Positions 14,023-22,686 of a DNA stretch of 37,816 bases are shown one piece after another; positions within the stretch are counted from its first letter, which is position 1; the number at the start of each line of letters is the position of its first letter. The notes below the pieces were generated by a model, which was not told the origin of the DNA, made no database searches, and saw only the letters and a program-made list of their open reading frames with translations. The translations under genes were made by a program, and so were the position numbers. Where the stretch lies: positions 1-37,816 of the forward strand of contig CAJTDN010000024.1 in NCBI GenBank assembly GCA_910574865.1. Direction: 5' to 3'. This DNA comes from Lachnospiraceae bacterium. GTDB taxonomy: Bacteria > Bacillota > Clostridia > Lachnospirales > Lachnospiraceae.

Positions 14023-14682
14023 ATGGACATCATGGAAGCGATTGCGGCGCGCCACTCGGTGCGCGTGTACAAGGAGGAAAAAATTGACGGCGAGATTAGG
14101 GAGAAGCTGGACGTGCTCGTCCGGGAAGTGAACGAGGAGAGCGGGCTTGATATCACAATCGAGTATGACAACCCGGAAGGGTTTGATTCCAAGCTGGCAC
14201 ACTATGGGAATTTTCGAAACGTCGGCAATTTCATCATCCTCAAAGGGAAGGATGTTCCGGATTTTGAAGAGCGATGCGGCTATTACGGGGAAAAAATCGT
14301 GCTAAAGGCGCAGATGCTGGGGCTGAACTCCTGCTGGGCGGCATTGACATTTAACAAGAAGATGGTGAAACGGCTGGTTCCGGACGGCGAGAGATTTGGC
14401 ATGGTCATCGCGCTCGGGTATGGGGAAACTTCGGGAACGTCGAGAAAAAGCAAGGACATGTCCGACGTGGTGGCCACGAAGGGTAACATGCCGGAGTGGT
14501 TTGAAAAGGGCGCGAAGGCAGCGCTATTGGCGCCGACCGCCGTGAACCAGCAGAAGTTCAAGATGGGTCTCATGAACGGCGAGCCGGTCATCAAGGTGGA
14601 CGGCGTGGGATTTTACACCAAGACGGACTTGGGAATCGTGAAATACCATTTCGAGGCGGCATCCGGAAGGAAAGTTCGGTAA
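14023..14682 (+). CDS. Nitroreductase-family protein
   Basis: A 219-aa protein of the TM-type nitroreductase group. The N-terminal MEAIAARHSVRVYKEEKI is the usual FMN-phosphate-binding start, GYYGEKIVLKAQMLGLNSCWAA is the conserved central helix and loop, and PTAVNQQKFKMGL near the C-terminus completes the fold. It likely binds FMN and reduces an unidentified substrate with NAD(P)H. AAAGGA 9 nt before ATG 14023 supports the start, rather than the ATG at 13996, which lacks a site. Its stop codon lies four bases before a MITE copy, so that element supplies the sequence after the gene. Confidence 0.88.
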   Translation: MDIMEAIAARHSVRVYKEEKIDGEIREKLDVLVREVNEESGLDITIEYDNPEGFDSKLAHYGNFRNVGNFIILKGKDVPDFEERCGYYGEKIVLKAQMLGLNSCWAALTFNKKMVKRLVPDGERFGMVIALGYGETSGTSRKSKDMSDVVATKGNMPEWFEKGAKAALLAPTAVNQQKFKMGLMNGEPVIKVDGVGFYTKTDLGIVKYHFEAASGRKVR

Positions 14683-14685
14683 ATA

Positions 14686-14816
14686 GTTACTGTTCACGGG
14701 GCTGTGCGCCCTGCCGCACGGCCGCCGTCCGATAAAGTAATGGGGCCGATAGGACATCCAGACCATTGCCGTAGGCAATTTTAGATGGCTGGATGCTGTT
14801 ACAATCACGGCCGGTT
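14686..14816 (+). mobile_element. MITE-like element copy 3, cut by the ICE
   Basis: Collinear without gaps with the first 131 bp of copy 1 (a constant offset of 10380), though with scattered substitutions. It begins GTTACTGTTCACGG. Similarity stops after CACGGCCGGTT at 14816; the last 17 bp including the right inverted end are missing and ICE sequence follows. Confidence 0.88.
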
Positions 14817-14849
14817 TGCTCATGTGAGATAAAGAAGTAAAAGAAGTGT

Positions 14850-14888
14850 AAAAAATTTTGCCGTTCCCTGTCCGGCTGACTGCCGGAC
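14850..14888 (-). terminator. Terminator of the recombinase gene
   Basis: On the minus strand GTCCGGC-5 nt-GCCGGAC (14888-14870) is followed by AACGGCAAAATTTTTT. It lies 10 bp beyond the recombinase stop codon. Confidence 0.6.
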
Positions 14889-14898
14889 GGGTCGGGCT

Positions 14899-16122
14899 TT
14901 AGTCGGGCAGTTCTACCTTGCCGACAAAAGAATAATAGATTTCGATTTCCTGTCTGCGGAGCTTCCCCCGCCGTTTCCCATCAAGGGCTTCCGATTCGTG
15001 GATTACGATTTTCTCCACAAACTCCCGTAACAGGGTAGGGGTGAGTTCCTCAAAGCTGGTGTACTTGCGTACCACTTTCATAAACTTTTCAGCGTTTGCC
15101 GTGGCTTCCAGCGTCTTAGAAAGCTCGCTCTGCAAGGCGGCGGCTTTCTCTTTCAGTTCCTTTTGCTCGGCTTCATAGTCTGCCGAAAGCTCCGTGAAAC
15201 GCTCGTCCGATATGCGCCCGGTCACGCTGTCCTCATACAGCCGCTTGAAGATAGCGGAGAGTTCCGCAATCCGCTTTTCTGCCGCTTCCAGTTCTTTCTT
15301 CCTTGCGGTGTTCCGGCGTTTGCTCCCGTCCTCGGTCTGCTCGGTCAACAGCTTCATAAACCGGGCTTCATGCTTGGCGGCGTAGCTGGTGACTTTCCGT
15401 AGGTTCTCGGTCACTCCGGCGGTCAAGAGGTCGGTGCGGATAAAGTGCGCCGTACAGTCTGCCGTGCGCTTCTTGTAGCTGCCGCATATGTAGCAGTCCT
15501 GTTTCCGCTTGTCCGTCTGATACCTCTGCTGGTACATGACGCTGCCGCAGTCGGCACAAAACAGTATGCCGGAGAACAAGCCCACTTCATCATAGCGGTT
15601 GGGGCGTTTGCGCTGCTTGCGTAGCTCCTGTACACGCTCCCATATGTCACGGTCTATGATGATTTCGTGGTGGTTCTCAAAAACCGCCTGTTTGTCCTCG
15701 CTGTTGTAGATAATCTTGCTGCATTTGTAGGATTGGGTGGTGGTCTTGAAGTTCACAAGGCAGCCCGTGTATTCCCTGTTTTCAAGGATATGCACCACGG
15801 TATTCGCCGCCCACTTGCACTCATAGCCGGGGTGGTAGCGGCGTGTGCTTCCCGTCCGGCGGTATTCCAGCGTTCCCGGCGTGGGGATTTGCTGCTCTGT
15901 GAGCATACGGGCTATCTTGGTCGGTCCGTTCCCGGCAAGGCAAAGGCTGTAAATCTGCTTCACCACGGGGGCGGCTTCTTCGTCAATGATGAAATTTTCG
16001 TCCTCGTCCATGAGGTAGCCGTACACAGGCTTGCTTGTGACGGGCTTCCCGCTCATGCCTTTTGACCTCTTGACCGCTCTGATTTTCTTGCTCGTATCCC
16101 TCACCAGCCATTCGTTGAACAC
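14899..16122 (-). pseudogene. Large serine recombinase lacking the catalytic domain
   Basis: The frame encodes 407 residues of a large serine recombinase. The recombinase DNA-binding domain begins NEWLVRDTSKKIRAVKRSKG and continues with PVYGYLMDEDENFIIDEEAA. A zinc-ribbon domain follows (CADCGSVMY with CYICGSYKK and a later Cys), then a long coiled coil (KRRNTARKKELEAAEKRIAEL onward) and a C-terminal EFVEKIVIHE block. The N-terminal resolvase domain of about 130 residues with the catalytic serine is absent; a stop codon lies two codons upstream of the GTG at 16122 and foreign sequence follows. It cannot cut DNA by itself. Reading toward the element's left end is usual for an integrase, so a functional one must be elsewhere or the element is immobile. 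Confidence 0.85.
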
Positions 16123-16246
16123 AGGTTATTGGGGAAAGGGAAAGCAAACAGGCAAAAATCCAGTATTCATGCGGGTTTGCGGCGAGATGGCTCTCAAAAG
16201 CTAACCTCACAAAAGACAGATTATTGCACAATCACATATCGTTTCT

Positions 16247-16286
16247 AAGGGAGAATGTTGATTCCGGTCACATTCTCCCTTTTTTC
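16247..16286 (+). terminator. Terminator or attenuator upstream of parA
   Basis: AAGGGAGAATGT (16247-16258) pairs perfectly with ACATTCTCCCTT (16270-16281), followed by a run of T. Placed 30 bp before the parA start, it either shields the ICE operon from outside transcription or works as an attenuator. Confidence 0.8.
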
Positions 16287-16310
16287 ATACCAAGAAACGA
16301 GGTGATTATC

Positions 16311-17132
16311 TTGAACACGCAAATCATCGCCATCGCCAACCAAAAGGGAGGTGTGGGCAAGACCACAACCTGTGTCAACTTAGGGATTGGGCTGGCACAG
16401 GCGGGAAAGAAAGTGCTTCTCATTGACGGGGACCCGCAAGGGAGCCTGACCATCAGCCTGGGCAATCCCCAGCCGGATAAGCTGCCCTTTACCCTCTCTG
16501 ACGCAATGGGCCGCATCCTGACCGATCAGCCGGTCCGCCCCGGCGAGGGGATTCTGCGCCACCCGGAGGGCGTGGACCTGATGCCGGCGGATATTCAGCT
16601 GTCCGGCATGGAGGTGTCGCTGGTAAACGCTATGAGCCGGGAAACGATTCTGCGGCAATATCTGGACAGTGTAAAGGGGCAGTATTCCCATATCCTCATA
16701 GACTGCCAGCCCTCCCTGGGTATGCTCACCGTCAACGCGCTGGCCGCCGCCAACCGGATCATAATCCCCGTCCAGGCGGAGTATCTGCCCGCCAAAGGGC
16801 TGGAACAGCTGCTCTCTACGGTGAACAAGGTCAAGCGGCAGATCAACCCGAAACTGCAAATAGACGGTATTCTGCTGACAATGGTGGACAACCGCACTAA
16901 CTTCGCCAAAGAGATTGCCGCCCTGCTGCGGGAAACCTACGGCAGTAAAATCAAGGTGTTCGGAACCGAGATTCCCCATTCTGTCCGGGCAAAGGAAATC
17001 AGCGCAGAGGGCAAGAGCATTTTCGCCCATGACCCAGGCGGCAAAGTAGCGGAGGGTTACGCAAATCTGACTAAGGAGGTGTTGAAACTTGAAAAGCAGC
17101 GCGAAAAAAGTAGAGCTGGCATCGGTCGATGA
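16311..17132 (+). CDS. parA: ParA/Soj-type partition ATPase
   Basis: A 273-aa ParA-family ATPase. The deviant Walker A box NQKGGVGKTT lies at residues 10-19 and LLIDGDPQGSLT supplies the Walker A' aspartate. The Walker B region ILIDCQPSLGMLT and the VPVQAEYL-like segment (IIIPVQAEYLPAKG) follow. It should polymerise on the nucleoid and position the excised circular element with ParB. The TTG start at 16311 has GAGGTG 8 nt upstream; a longer frame from 16224 would include the terminator hairpin. It overlaps parB by 44 bp, indicating coupled translation. Confidence 0.93.
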   Translation: MNTQIIAIANQKGGVGKTTTCVNLGIGLAQAGKKVLLIDGDPQGSLTISLGNPQPDKLPFTLSDAMGRILTDQPVRPGEGILRHPEGVDLMPADIQLSGMEVSLVNAMSRETILRQYLDSVKGQYSHILIDCQPSLGMLTVNALAAANRIIIPVQAEYLPAKGLEQLLSTVNKVKRQINPKLQIDGILLTMVDNRTNFAKEIAALLRETYGSKIKVFGTEIPHSVRAKEISAEGKSIFAHDPGGKVAEGYANLTKEVLKLEKQREKSRAGIGR

Positions 17133-18024
17133 TCTGTTTTCCACCGAGGAAAGCCGCGCCGATGCAGGGCGGGAAAAGGTGGTAGAAATCTCTTTGAGCG
17201 AGCTGCACCCGTTCAAGGGACACCCCTTCAAGGTCAAAGATGATGATGCCATGATGGAAACAGCGGACAGCATCCGGCAGTACGGCGTTCTGGTTCCGGC
17301 GATTGCCAGACCCGACCCCAGCGGCGGCTATGAGCTGGTAGCCGGACACAGGCGGCATCGGGCCAGCGAACTGGCAGAGAAAGAAACCATGCCAGTAATT
17401 GTCCGGGATTTGGACGATGACGCCGCCACGATTATCATGGTTGACAGCAATTTACAACGGGAAAGCCTGCTCCCCAGCGAAAGGGCCTTTGCCTACAAGA
17501 TGAAATTGGAGGCCATGAAACGGCAAGCAGGTCGGCCCTCCAAAGAAAATTGTTCCCAAGTTGGGAACGATTTTGGGAAGAAGTCCAGCGAGGTTCTGGC
17601 GGAACAGGTCGGCCAGAGTAAAAACCAGATTTTCCGCTACATCCGCCTGACTGAGTTAATCCCCGAACTGCTGAACATGGTAGACGAAAAGAAAATTGCC
17701 CTGAACCCGGCCTATGAGCTGTCCTTTCTCAAAAAAGAAGAACAGACACAGCTTTTGGACGCGATGGACAGCGAACAGGCCACCCCCTCCCTTTCCCAAG
17801 CCCAGCGGCTCAAGAAATTCAGCCAGGAGGGGCGTTTATCCATAGACGTAATGCGGGCGATTATGGGCGAGGAAAAGAAAAGCGATCTGGACAAGGTGAC
17901 GTTTACCTCCGACACCCTGCGGAAGTATTTTCCCAAAAGCTATACCCCTGCCCGGATGCAGGAAACCATCATCAAACTGCTGGAACAGTGGCAGAAAAAG
18001 CGTCAGAGAGATCAGGAACGCTGA
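17089..18024 (+). CDS. parB: ParB-type partition protein
   Basis: A 311-aa ParB/RepB/Spo0J protein. An unstructured N-terminus leads into the ParB/Srx nuclease-like domain (ISLSELHPFKGHPFKV, then YELVAGHRRHRASE with the GHRRHRA CTPase box at residues 86-92, then IMVDSNLQRESLLPSERAFAY). A helix-turn-helix domain follows (SKNQIFRYIRLTELIPELL) and a C-terminal dimer region. It starts with TTG preceded by AAGGAGG inside parA. It should bind parS-like sites on the element; I could not identify these. Confidence 0.93.
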   Translation: MKSSAKKVELASVDDLFSTEESRADAGREKVVEISLSELHPFKGHPFKVKDDDAMMETADSIRQYGVLVPAIARPDPSGGYELVAGHRRHRASELAEKETMPVIVRDLDDDAATIIMVDSNLQRESLLPSERAFAYKMKLEAMKRQAGRPSKENCSQVGNDFGKKSSEVLAEQVGQSKNQIFRYIRLTELIPELLNMVDEKKIALNPAYELSFLKKEEQTQLLDAMDSEQATPSLSQAQRLKKFSQEGRLSIDVMRAIMGEEKKSDLDKVTFTSDTLRKYFPKSYTPARMQETIIKLLEQWQKKRQRDQER

Positions 18025-18035
18025 AAGGAGCGCCT

Positions 18036-18311
18036 ATGAGAGATCACGTTGCCAGGGAGTTAAAGGGCCACAACATACTGGCTGTGGAACGGTTTCAGGA
18101 TAAGACCCGCTGGATGGTGGAGTTTTCCGTCCTGCGGCCCCGTACCGCCTACGGCGCACCCGGCGATGAAACGCGCCTGTTTCTGGACGAGGACGGCTAC
18201 CAGGCCGTTCTCGCCAGCCAGAAACGCCGGGACATCAAAATCAAACGGTATGCCCGCGTCATTGAGGGGCATATCCTGGACTTCAAGCCCAAAAAGAAAC
18301 GCCACCCGTAA
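18036..18311 (+). CDS. Small ICE protein, 91 aa, related to the 103-aa product at 19899
   Basis: It starts at ATG 18036 with AAAGGAG 7 nt upstream, 11 bp after parB. I recognise no named family. The central part (ETRLFLDEDGYQAVLASQKR, then IKIKRYARVIEGHILDF) has the same layout as residues about 55-95 of the product at 19899 (SRAFLTEEGYKKSLERQEQG, then IRIVSHAKVRNGNL). The two are therefore probably diverged paralogues. The protein is basic and soluble with a Lys-rich end. A role in conjugation regulation is possible but not shown. Confidence 0.75.
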   Translation: MRDHVARELKGHNILAVERFQDKTRWMVEFSVLRPRTAYGAPGDETRLFLDEDGYQAVLASQKRRDIKIKRYARVIEGHILDFKPKKKRHP

Positions 18312-18340
18312 ACCCGACAAATTGAGAGGAAGGAATGAAT

Positions 18341-18526
18341 ATGTGTACCGTTAAGGAAATCAGAGAAGCCATCCGGGAGGACTGCCGCTCCCAGCGCAAC
18401 ATGGAAACCATTGAGATTGACCGGATTTTTCAAACCCTGACGTTTCCGCAGTTAGAGAGCCTGTTTGACAAACCGCCCATGCCGCCGTTTTTTCACCGGT
18501 ACAGGCAGAAGTCAGCCAGCAAATGA
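18341..18526 (+). CDS. Small ICE protein, 61 aa
   Basis: Two in-frame ATGs exist (18335 and 18341); the second has the better distance (7 nt) from GGAAGG. The product (MCTVKEIREAIRED to RYRQKSASK) is charged and helical with no signal or membrane segment. Family unknown. It is followed at once by a terminator hairpin, so it closes the parAB transcription unit. Confidence 0.65.
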   Translation: MCTVKEIREAIREDCRSQRNMETIEIDRIFQTLTFPQLESLFDKPPMPPFFHRYRQKSASK

Positions 18527-18528
18527 AC

Positions 18529-18562
18529 GCCGCAATTCTTTTTACGGGATTGTGGCTTTTTT
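18529..18562 (+). terminator. Rho-independent terminator after the parAB unit
   Basis: GCCGCAAT (18529-18536) pairs with ATTGTGGC (18549-18556) with one wobble, followed by six T. It separates the partition genes from the replication-like gene. Confidence 0.75.
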
Positions 18563-18593
18563 CATGCCCTGGGAAACGAAAGGAGTGCAGAAA

Positions 18594-19493
18594 ATGGCCG
18601 TTTTTCGCGTAGAACGCACACAGGGATACACCGTTATGAGCAACTATCATCTGCGGGACAAGAGCCTGAGCCTGAAAGCAAAGGGCCTGCTGTCCCAGAT
18701 GCTCTCACTGCCGGAGGATTGGGACTACACCCTTTCCGGCCTGGCTGTTATCAACCGGGAAAGCAAGGACGCCATCCGCTCCGCAGTCAATGAGCTGGAA
18801 AAGGCGGGGTACATCAAGCGCCGCCAGACCACCGACGCGGGCGGCAAGTTCAGCGCCAACGAGTATGTGATTTATGAGCGTCCGGTAACAGAGGAACCGC
18901 CCGCCCAACCGTTGCCCCCAAAACCGTTGTTGGAAAAACCGTTGTCGGGTTTTCCGACAACGGATAATCCGTCAACGGGAAAACCGTCAACGGAAAATCC
19001 AACGCAAATAAGTATAGAGAAATTAAATACCCAAAAATCAATTACTGACGGATCAATTACCGATTCCCTTCCCTTCCGGGGAACGGCGGCAAAGCCACCG
19101 GAACCGAAGCGAAGGGAAACGATGTCACTGACAGAGATGGAAAGTTATCGGGAGCTGATTTTGGAGAATATCGAGTATGACTGCCTCAAACAGCGGTTTG
19201 GGACCTACCGGGAGGACTTGGACGAGATCGTGGAGCTTCTGGTGGAAACCGTCTGCGCGAAGCGTAAGACCACCCGGATTGCCGGGGCGGACTTCCCCCA
19301 TGAGGTAGTGCGCTCCCGCTTCCTGAAGCTGGACAGCTCCCACATCGAGTTTGTCATGGACTGCCTGCAAAAGAACACCACCGAGGTACGGAACATGAAG
19401 CAGTACCTTTTGACGGTGCTGTTCAACGCGCCCACCACCATGAGCAACCATTACACCTCACAGGTCAACCACGATATGTACGGCGGCTTCTGA
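18594..19493 (+). CDS. Replication-initiator-like protein with winged helix and DUF6017-type C-terminus
   Basis: A 299-aa protein. The N-terminal 95 residues (FRVERTQGYTVMSNYHLRDK, LSLKAKGLLSQMLSLPEDWDY, AVNELEKAGYIKRRQ) form a winged-helix domain of the sort found in replication initiator and phage/ICE replisome-organiser proteins. A Pro/Thr-rich linker with near repeats (KPLL, EKPLSGFP, DNPSTGKPSTENPT; residues about 105-135) joins it to a C-terminal helical domain (MESYRELILENIEYD, ELLVETVC, FVMDCLQKNTTEVRN) seen in DUF6017-type proteins. It probably directs autonomous replication of the circular element. AAGGAG about 9 nt upstream of ATG 18594 sets the start. Confidence 0.75.
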   Translation: MAVFRVERTQGYTVMSNYHLRDKSLSLKAKGLLSQMLSLPEDWDYTLSGLAVINRESKDAIRSAVNELEKAGYIKRRQTTDAGGKFSANEYVIYERPVTEEPPAQPLPPKPLLEKPLSGFPTTDNPSTGKPSTENPTQISIEKLNTQKSITDGSITDSLPFRGTAAKPPEPKRRETMSLTEMESYRELILENIEYDCLKQRFGTYREDLDEIVELLVETVCAKRKTTRIAGADFPHEVVRSRFLKLDSSHIEFVMDCLQKNTTEVRNMKQYLLTVLFNAPTTMSNHYTSQVNHDMYGGF

Positions 19494-19543
19494 AAGCTGG
19501 CCGTTTTTGTCTGCCCGGAACTGCCGGGAGAAAGGAATCTGTT

Positions 19544-19906
19544 ATGAAACGACCGCTTGCGTATATCACCGCTCCCTGGAGCAAGAACCCCCATGAAAAT
19601 GCGGCAAACGCCGCCAGCTACTGCCGCCAGGTGTATGACGCCGGATATTCCCCGGTCTGCCCTGTTTTGTTCCTGCCGCTGTTTTTGAAAGATGAAATCC
19701 CCCAGGAACACAAGGACGGAATCGACATCGCCAGAGATTACCTGCGCCGATCCCATGTGCTGGTGGTCTGTGGACACTCGACCGATGAAACGGTCAAAAA
19801 CGATATTGCCACCGCTGAACGCCTGCGGATCACCGCCACCACGCTGGACGGGATTCTGACGGTGAAAGGCCAGGGCCGGGAGAAAGGGGGCGCACACCAT
19901 GCCTGA
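19544..19906 (+). CDS. Nucleoside 2-deoxyribosyltransferase-like (DUF4406-type) protein
   Basis: A 120-aa protein whose fold-defining pieces are an N-terminal strand AYITAPW, a helix with AASYCRQVYDAGYSPVCP, and a strand-loop LRRSHVLVVCGHSTDETVKNDI. These resemble DUF4406/nucleoside deoxyribosyltransferase-like proteins common in phages and ICEs. The usual catalytic Glu is not obvious (STDETVKNDI lies at the equivalent place), so enzymatic activity is uncertain. AAAGGA 7-8 nt upstream supports ATG 19544. It overlaps the next gene by 8 bp. Confidence 0.65.
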   Translation: MKRPLAYITAPWSKNPHENAANAASYCRQVYDAGYSPVCPVLFLPLFLKDEIPQEHKDGIDIARDYLRRSHVLVVCGHSTDETVKNDIATAERLRITATTLDGILTVKGQGREKGGAHHA

Positions 19907-20210
19907 GCAAAAGACCATCGGCCAGCTGATGGAGGAAATGCGGCTTAAAGCCGGGGCGCGGGAGTATTCCGGCCATAGTTACATGGACTTAAACCGGTTC
20001 GCGGAGGACACCCGGCACATGATTATTTTTGATACCCTGACCGCTGATTCCCCTGTTGGCTGGAAAGGGGAACGCAGCCGCGCCTTTCTCACAGAGGAGG
20101 GATATAAAAAGTCCCTGGAACGCCAGGAACAGGGGCATATCAGGATTGTGAGCCATGCGAAGGTCCGAAACGGAAACCTGCGCTATGACCGGCAAGACCA
20201 GCTCCGATAG
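19899..20210 (+). CDS. Small ICE protein, 103 aa
   Basis: It starts within the end of the preceding gene (GAGAAAGGGGG upstream). The product is soluble and charged; family unknown. The middle (AFLTEEGYKKSLERQEQGHI) resembles that of the 91-aa protein encoded at 18036, suggesting duplication inside the element. The C-terminus, DRQDQLR, ends 42 bp before pcfB. Confidence 0.7.
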   Translation: MPEQKTIGQLMEEMRLKAGAREYSGHSYMDLNRFAEDTRHMIIFDTLTADSPVGWKGERSRAFLTEEGYKKSLERQEQGHIRIVSHAKVRNGNLRYDRQDQLR

Positions 20211-20252
20211 AGAAACCATGCAGAAAATCCATAGAGAGGAGGCGAAACACCC

Positions 20253-20744
20253 ATGCAGGACGAAGTGGAAAGCAAAACCCTGACGCTCATTGTCAGCGGC
20301 ACAAAGTTCACCGGCAGGCTGTTCAAAGCGGCGATTATGAAGTATCTGGCGCACCTGAAAGAGCAAAAGATGCAGAAACAGCGGGAAAAGGGCGCGGAGG
20401 TCAAGCCCCAGGGAAAGCAGACGGTGAAGCAGCTCATCGGGCAGAACCAGGGCGTGTCCAATCTTGAGATCACAGACCCCTCCATCAAGGCGTTTGAACG
20501 GGTTGCCCGGAAGTACGGCGTGGATTACGCGGTAAAGAAGGACCGCAGCTGCTCCCCGCCCAAGTACCTGGTCTTTTTCAAGGCCCGCGACGCGGACGCG
20601 CTGACCTCCGCGTTTACCGAGTACACCCAGAAGAAGGTCCGCAAGGCGTCCCGCCCGTCTGTGCTGGCGAAGCTGAACCAGTTCAAGGAGCTGGTGAAAA
20701 ACGCGGTGGTGGACCGCACCAAGCGAAAGGAGCTGGAACGATGA
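20253..20744 (+). CDS. pcfB: PcfB-family (DUF3801) conjugation protein
   Basis: A 163-aa protein with the PcfB/DUF3801 layout: an N-terminal region GTKFTGRLFKAAIMKYLAHL, a charged Lys/Gln-rich segment, then the AFERVARKYGVDYAVKKD and YLVFFKARDADALTSAFTEY blocks. In the pheromone plasmid pCF10, PcfB? family members assist the VirD4-type receptor in engaging the relaxosome. Its place here, overlapping virD4 by four bases, agrees with that. GAGGAGG upstream supports the start. The assignment rests on these motifs and the context. Confidence 0.85.
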   Translation: MQDEVESKTLTLIVSGTKFTGRLFKAAIMKYLAHLKEQKMQKQREKGAEVKPQGKQTVKQLIGQNQGVSNLEITDPSIKAFERVARKYGVDYAVKKDRSCSPPKYLVFFKARDADALTSAFTEYTQKKVRKASRPSVLAKLNQFKELVKNAVVDRTKRKELER

Positions 20745-22576
20745 AAAGACCATTAAACATCAAGAAGCTCGTTTTGCTGAACCTGCCCTATATCCTGATG
20801 GGGCTGTTCGCCACCAACTTCGGGGAGGCGTGGCGGATGGCCCAGGGCGCGGACGCATCGGAAAAGGTATTATCTTTGATCTCCGTCCTTCCGGCGGCTC
20901 TTGGAAGTTTCTGGCCCAGCTTTCATCCGCTGGACCTGCTGGTCGGGCTGTGCTGCGGCGCGGCGCTCCGGCTGGCTGTTTACCTGAAAGGCAAAAACGC
21001 CAAGAAGTACCGCCCGAATATCGAGTACGGTTCTGCGAGATGGGGAAATTCCCAGGACATCGCCCCTTATGTCGATCCGGTATTCCAGAACAATGTGATC
21101 CTTACCCAGACGGAACGCCTTACCATGAGCAGCCGCCCCAAGGACCCCAAGACCGCCCGCAACAAAAATGTGCTGGTAATCGGCGGTTCCGGCTCCGGCA
21201 AGACCCGGTTCTGGCTCAAGCCCAACCTGATGCAGCTCCATAGCTCGTATGTGGTCACTGATCCGAAAGGCACAATCCTGGTCGAATGTGGAAAGCTGCT
21301 CCAACGGGGCGCGCCGAAGCTGGATAAGGACGGAAAGCCCATGAAGGACAAGAACGGCAAAACCATCTATGAGCCGTACCGGATCAAGGTGCTGAATACC
21401 ATCAACTTCAAAAAATCCATGAAATACAATCCTTTCGCCTATATCCACAGCGAAAAGGACATCTTGAAGCTGGTGACAACCCTGATTGCCAATACCAAGG
21501 GCGAGGGGAAAGCCGGTGACGATTTCTGGGTCAAAGCGGAAACGCTGCTGTACTGCGCCCTGATTGGATATATCCACTACGAGGCCCCGGTGGAGGAACA
21601 GAACTTCTCTACCCTGATTGAGTTTATTAACGCGATGGAGGTCCGGGAGGACGATGAGGAATACAAAAACCCCGTTGACCTGATGTTTGACGCGCTGGAA
21701 TCCGAGAAGCCCAACCATTTTGCGGTGCGGCAGTACAAAAAATATAAGCTGGCGGCGGGCAAAACCGCAAAATCTATACTGATTTCCTGCGGCGCGCGGC
21801 TGGCGGTATTCGATATTGCCGAGCTGCGGGAGGTCACAGCCTACGATGAGCTGGAACTGGACACCCTGGGGGACCGGAAAACCGCCTTATTTCTCATTAT
21901 GAGCGATACCGATGACAGCTTTAACTTCCTGATTTCCATGTGCTACACCCAGCTGTTTAATCTGCTCTGTGAAAAAGCGGATGATGTGTACGGCGGCAGG
22001 CTCCCGGTCCATGTGCGCTGCCTGATTGACGAGTGCGCCAACATCGGGCAGATTCCAAAGCTGGAAAAGCTGGTAGCCACCATCCGAAGCCGGGAGATTT
22101 CCGCCTGTCTGGTATTGCAGGCGCAGTCCCAGCTGAAGGCCATCTACAAGGACAACGCCGACACCATCATCGGAAATATGGACACTTCCATCTTTCTGGG
22201 CGGCAAAGAACCCACCACCTTAAAGGAGTTAGCCGCCGCCCTGGGAAAAGAAACCATTGACACCTACAACACCGGGGAGAGCCGGGGGCGGGAAACCTCC
22301 CACTCTCTCAACTATCAGAAATTGGGGAAAGAGTTGATGAGCCAGGATGAGCTTGCGGTGATGGACGGTGGAAAATGTATCCTCCAGCTGCGGGGCGTCC
22401 GCCCGTTTTTGTCAGATAAATATGACATCACCAAGCACCCCAATTTTCAGTACACCGCCGATGCGGACGATAAGAACGCCTTTGACATTGAAGCGTTTTT
22501 GTCCACCCGGCTCAAACCAAAACCCAACGAGGTCTACGATGTGTTTGAAGTTGACGTAGACACCGAGGGCGAATAA
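20741..22576 (+). CDS. virD4: VirD4-type coupling protein (CD1115 family)
   Basis: A 611-aa T4SS coupling ATPase that brings the relaxase-DNA complex to the channel. Two N-terminal hydrophobic segments (residues about 10-26 and 42-82) anchor it. The P-loop GGSGSGKT is at 148-155, followed by VVTDPKGTI. An all-alpha insertion domain spans roughly 255-345 (YCALIGYIHYEAPVEEQNF). Walker B LIDE is at 428-431, followed by CANIGQIPKLE, and a VLQAQSQLKAIY sensor segment comes after. Its ATG overlaps the pcfB stop. Part of the insertion domain has a free-standing relative at 32876. Confidence 0.95.
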   Translation: MKRPLNIKKLVLLNLPYILMGLFATNFGEAWRMAQGADASEKVLSLISVLPAALGSFWPSFHPLDLLVGLCCGAALRLAVYLKGKNAKKYRPNIEYGSARWGNSQDIAPYVDPVFQNNVILTQTERLTMSSRPKDPKTARNKNVLVIGGSGSGKTRFWLKPNLMQLHSSYVVTDPKGTILVECGKLLQRGAPKLDKDGKPMKDKNGKTIYEPYRIKVLNTINFKKSMKYNPFAYIHSEKDILKLVTTLIANTKGEGKAGDDFWVKAETLLYCALIGYIHYEAPVEEQNFSTLIEFINAMEVREDDEEYKNPVDLMFDALESEKPNHFAVRQYKKYKLAAGKTAKSILISCGARLAVFDIAELREVTAYDELELDTLGDRKTALFLIMSDTDDSFNFLISMCYTQLFNLLCEKADDVYGGRLPVHVRCLIDECANIGQIPKLEKLVATIRSREISACLVLQAQSQLKAIYKDNADTIIGNMDTSIFLGGKEPTTLKELAAALGKETIDTYNTGESRGRETSHSLNYQKLGKELMSQDELAVMDGGKCILQLRGVRPFLSDKYDITKHPNFQYTADADDKNAFDIEAFLSTRLKPKPNEVYDVFEVDVDTEGE

Positions 22577-22686
22577 TCCCGTTCCGCAAGAAAGGAGTGA
22601 TTTTATCTACCCGCCAGGGTCCCTGAAACCTGCCTCGGTTGAGGCCATTGGCGTACAAAGCGGACAGCTCAACAAAAAAATGAAGA

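Noticed and set aside
16123-16231. Missing N-terminal part of the serine recombinase in another frame
   Set aside because: The upstream minus-strand frames show no resolvase catalytic motif; a simple frameshift does not restore it.
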